Made by a program: the position numbers and the translations under genes. Below the pieces are notes generated by a model, which had not been told where the DNA came from, ran no database searches, and saw only the letters and a list, made by a program, of their open reading frames with translations. A DNA stretch of 64,000 nucleotides from Flavobacterium sediminilitoris (lineage in GTDB: Bacteria; Bacteroidota; Bacteroidia; Flavobacteriales; Flavobacteriaceae): the NCBI RefSeq assembly GCF_023008245.1, contig NZ_CP090145.1:2418001-2482000 (forward strand), given 5' to 3'. This document shows, in pieces, positions 63,442 to 64,000 of the stretch; positions within the stretch are counted from its first letter, which is position 1; each line of letters opens with the position of its first letter.

Positions 63442-64000
63442 TTATTCAACAACTACTTTTTGACTGATTCCTTCTTTTGTTTTAATGAAATATATCCCTT
63501 TTGGATAATTCATTTCTAATAATTTTGTATTCTCTTTTTCAGTTATTTTTCTTCCTAAACTATCAAATACACCTACAGTAACAGTTTGGTTAAAATGAAG
63601 TATTCCATTTTTTACAGGATTTGGATAAGCTACAAAACCTTTTTCTTGACTAAATGATGGATTAGATAAAACATCATTTGTTATTTCATAAATACTAAGA
63701 GTAGCACTCACTTCATTTGCCATTATTACTAATCCTTTAGTGTTTGGACTGTTTTCAGGAGTAATGTAAATAATTCCTTCCGGACCTAGATCACCACCAA
63801 CACCAGTTGTACTTCTACTATTTTTGTATGAAACAAATGTTGGAGCCATTGGATTTGTAATATCATACGTCATAAGTCCGCCAATTCTTTCTAAAGTGAT
63901 GAATGCATAAGTAGCTCCATTAATTTCAGCAACTGTGATTCCTTCTGGTTCAGGACCTTTATTATCACTTCTATTTTTCAAGTTATTATTATCATTACTA
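63442..64000 (-). CDS. Choice-of-anchor I domain protein with T9SS tail (partial)
   Basis: Only the 3' part (about 186 codons) is in the window; the frame stays open to base 64000, so the TTG at 63981 is not a start. The visible protein has the ending of a choice-of-anchor I propeller (DNKGPEPEGITVAEINGATYAFITLERIGGLMTYDI, GPEGIIYITPENSPNTKGLVIMANE), followed by a T9SS type A sorting tail (VAYPNPVKNGILHF...SQKVVVE). It is therefore a secreted or surface-anchored protein, of the group that includes esterase-like phosphatase domains. Function otherwise unknown. Confidence 0.9.
   Translation of the reverse strand, partial: SNDNNNLKNRSDNKGPEPEGITVAEINGATYAFITLERIGGLMTYDITNPMAPTFVSYKNSRSTTGVGGDLGPEGIIYITPENSPNTKGLVIMANEVSATLSIYEITNDVLSNPSFSQEKGFVAYPNPVKNGILHFNQTVTVGVFDSLGRKITEKENTKLLEMNYPKGIYFIKTKEGISQKVVVE

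Noticed and set aside
63442..63981. Complete 179-residue gene at the right edge
   Set aside because: Its first codon is TTG and the frame continues open to base 64000; the domain is truncated, so it is partial.

Overview
This 64-kb window is chromosomal DNA of a low-GC (roughly 30% by eye) member of the Bacteroidota, almost certainly a Flavobacteriaceae species close to Flavobacterium. The evidence is the rpsF-rpsR-rplI order, the bamD-omega-coaBC-DUF4835-recN block, several secreted proteins with type IX secretion (T9SS) sorting tails, many Bacteroidota-specific DUF families, and TANNTTTG-type -7 promoter boxes ahead of several genes. I see no rRNA, tRNA, CRISPR array, prophage or insertion sequence.

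Layout. 1-5.6 kb: the end of priA, an orphan LytTR response regulator, ribosomal proteins S6/S18/L9, and ligA with two small neighbours. 5.6-7.3 kb: a 5'-nucleotidase split into separately exported catalytic and C-terminal proteins. 7.4-13.8 kb: dapA, then bamD, omega, coaBC, DUF4835 and recN in tight series. 13.9-15.9 kb: two different enoyl-ACP reductases, fabV and fabI, side by side. 16-22.6 kb: a TetR regulator with a visible operator, a DUF4272 protein, an SGNH hydrolase, an overlapping ATP-grasp/NRDE/DinB operon, an exported MsrB lipoprotein and a DUF4268 protein. 22.6-27.6 kb: NUDIX hydrolase, acyltransferase, TraB/GumN protein, an ECF sigma factor with a membrane partner, and a type II NADH dehydrogenase.

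27.7-36 kb: a small RiPP-precursor-like peptide, two large T9SS-secreted proteins sharing a related domain, a membrane propeller protein carrying its own LytTR DNA-binding domain, and a DUF3810 metallopeptidase-like protein. 36-42 kb: pepD, a DUF6263-like lipoprotein, and an overlapping pair formed by a lipoprotein and a 771-residue helical-repeat exported protein. 42-46.3 kb: an iron-acquisition set (TonB receptor and two PepSY membrane proteins) with a VOC protein beside it. 46.5-49 kb: prfA and a DUF5723 outer membrane protein. 49-55.9 kb: an envelope-stress-type cluster (DUF6565, beta-barrels, holin-like, YtxH, a 51-residue membrane peptide, a DUF4142-like lipoprotein) followed by an AraC/response regulator/histidine kinase operon. 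56-64 kb: pyrF, a small membrane protein, a signal-less cobalamin-binding-like protein, a DUF4197 lipoprotein, the fused B12-dependent mutase icmF, an intergenic array of ten 21-bp repeats, and the 3' part of a T9SS-secreted choice-of-anchor gene that leaves the window.

Most convergent gene ends carry clear hairpin terminators. These hairpins and promoter boxes also correct several start codons (NADH dehydrogenase, VOC protein, large PepSY protein). The least explained features are the 21-bp repeat array, the RiPP-like peptide beside the paired T9SS proteins, the ATP-grasp/NRDE/DinB operon, and the lipoprotein/helical-repeat pair at 38.6-41.9 kb.
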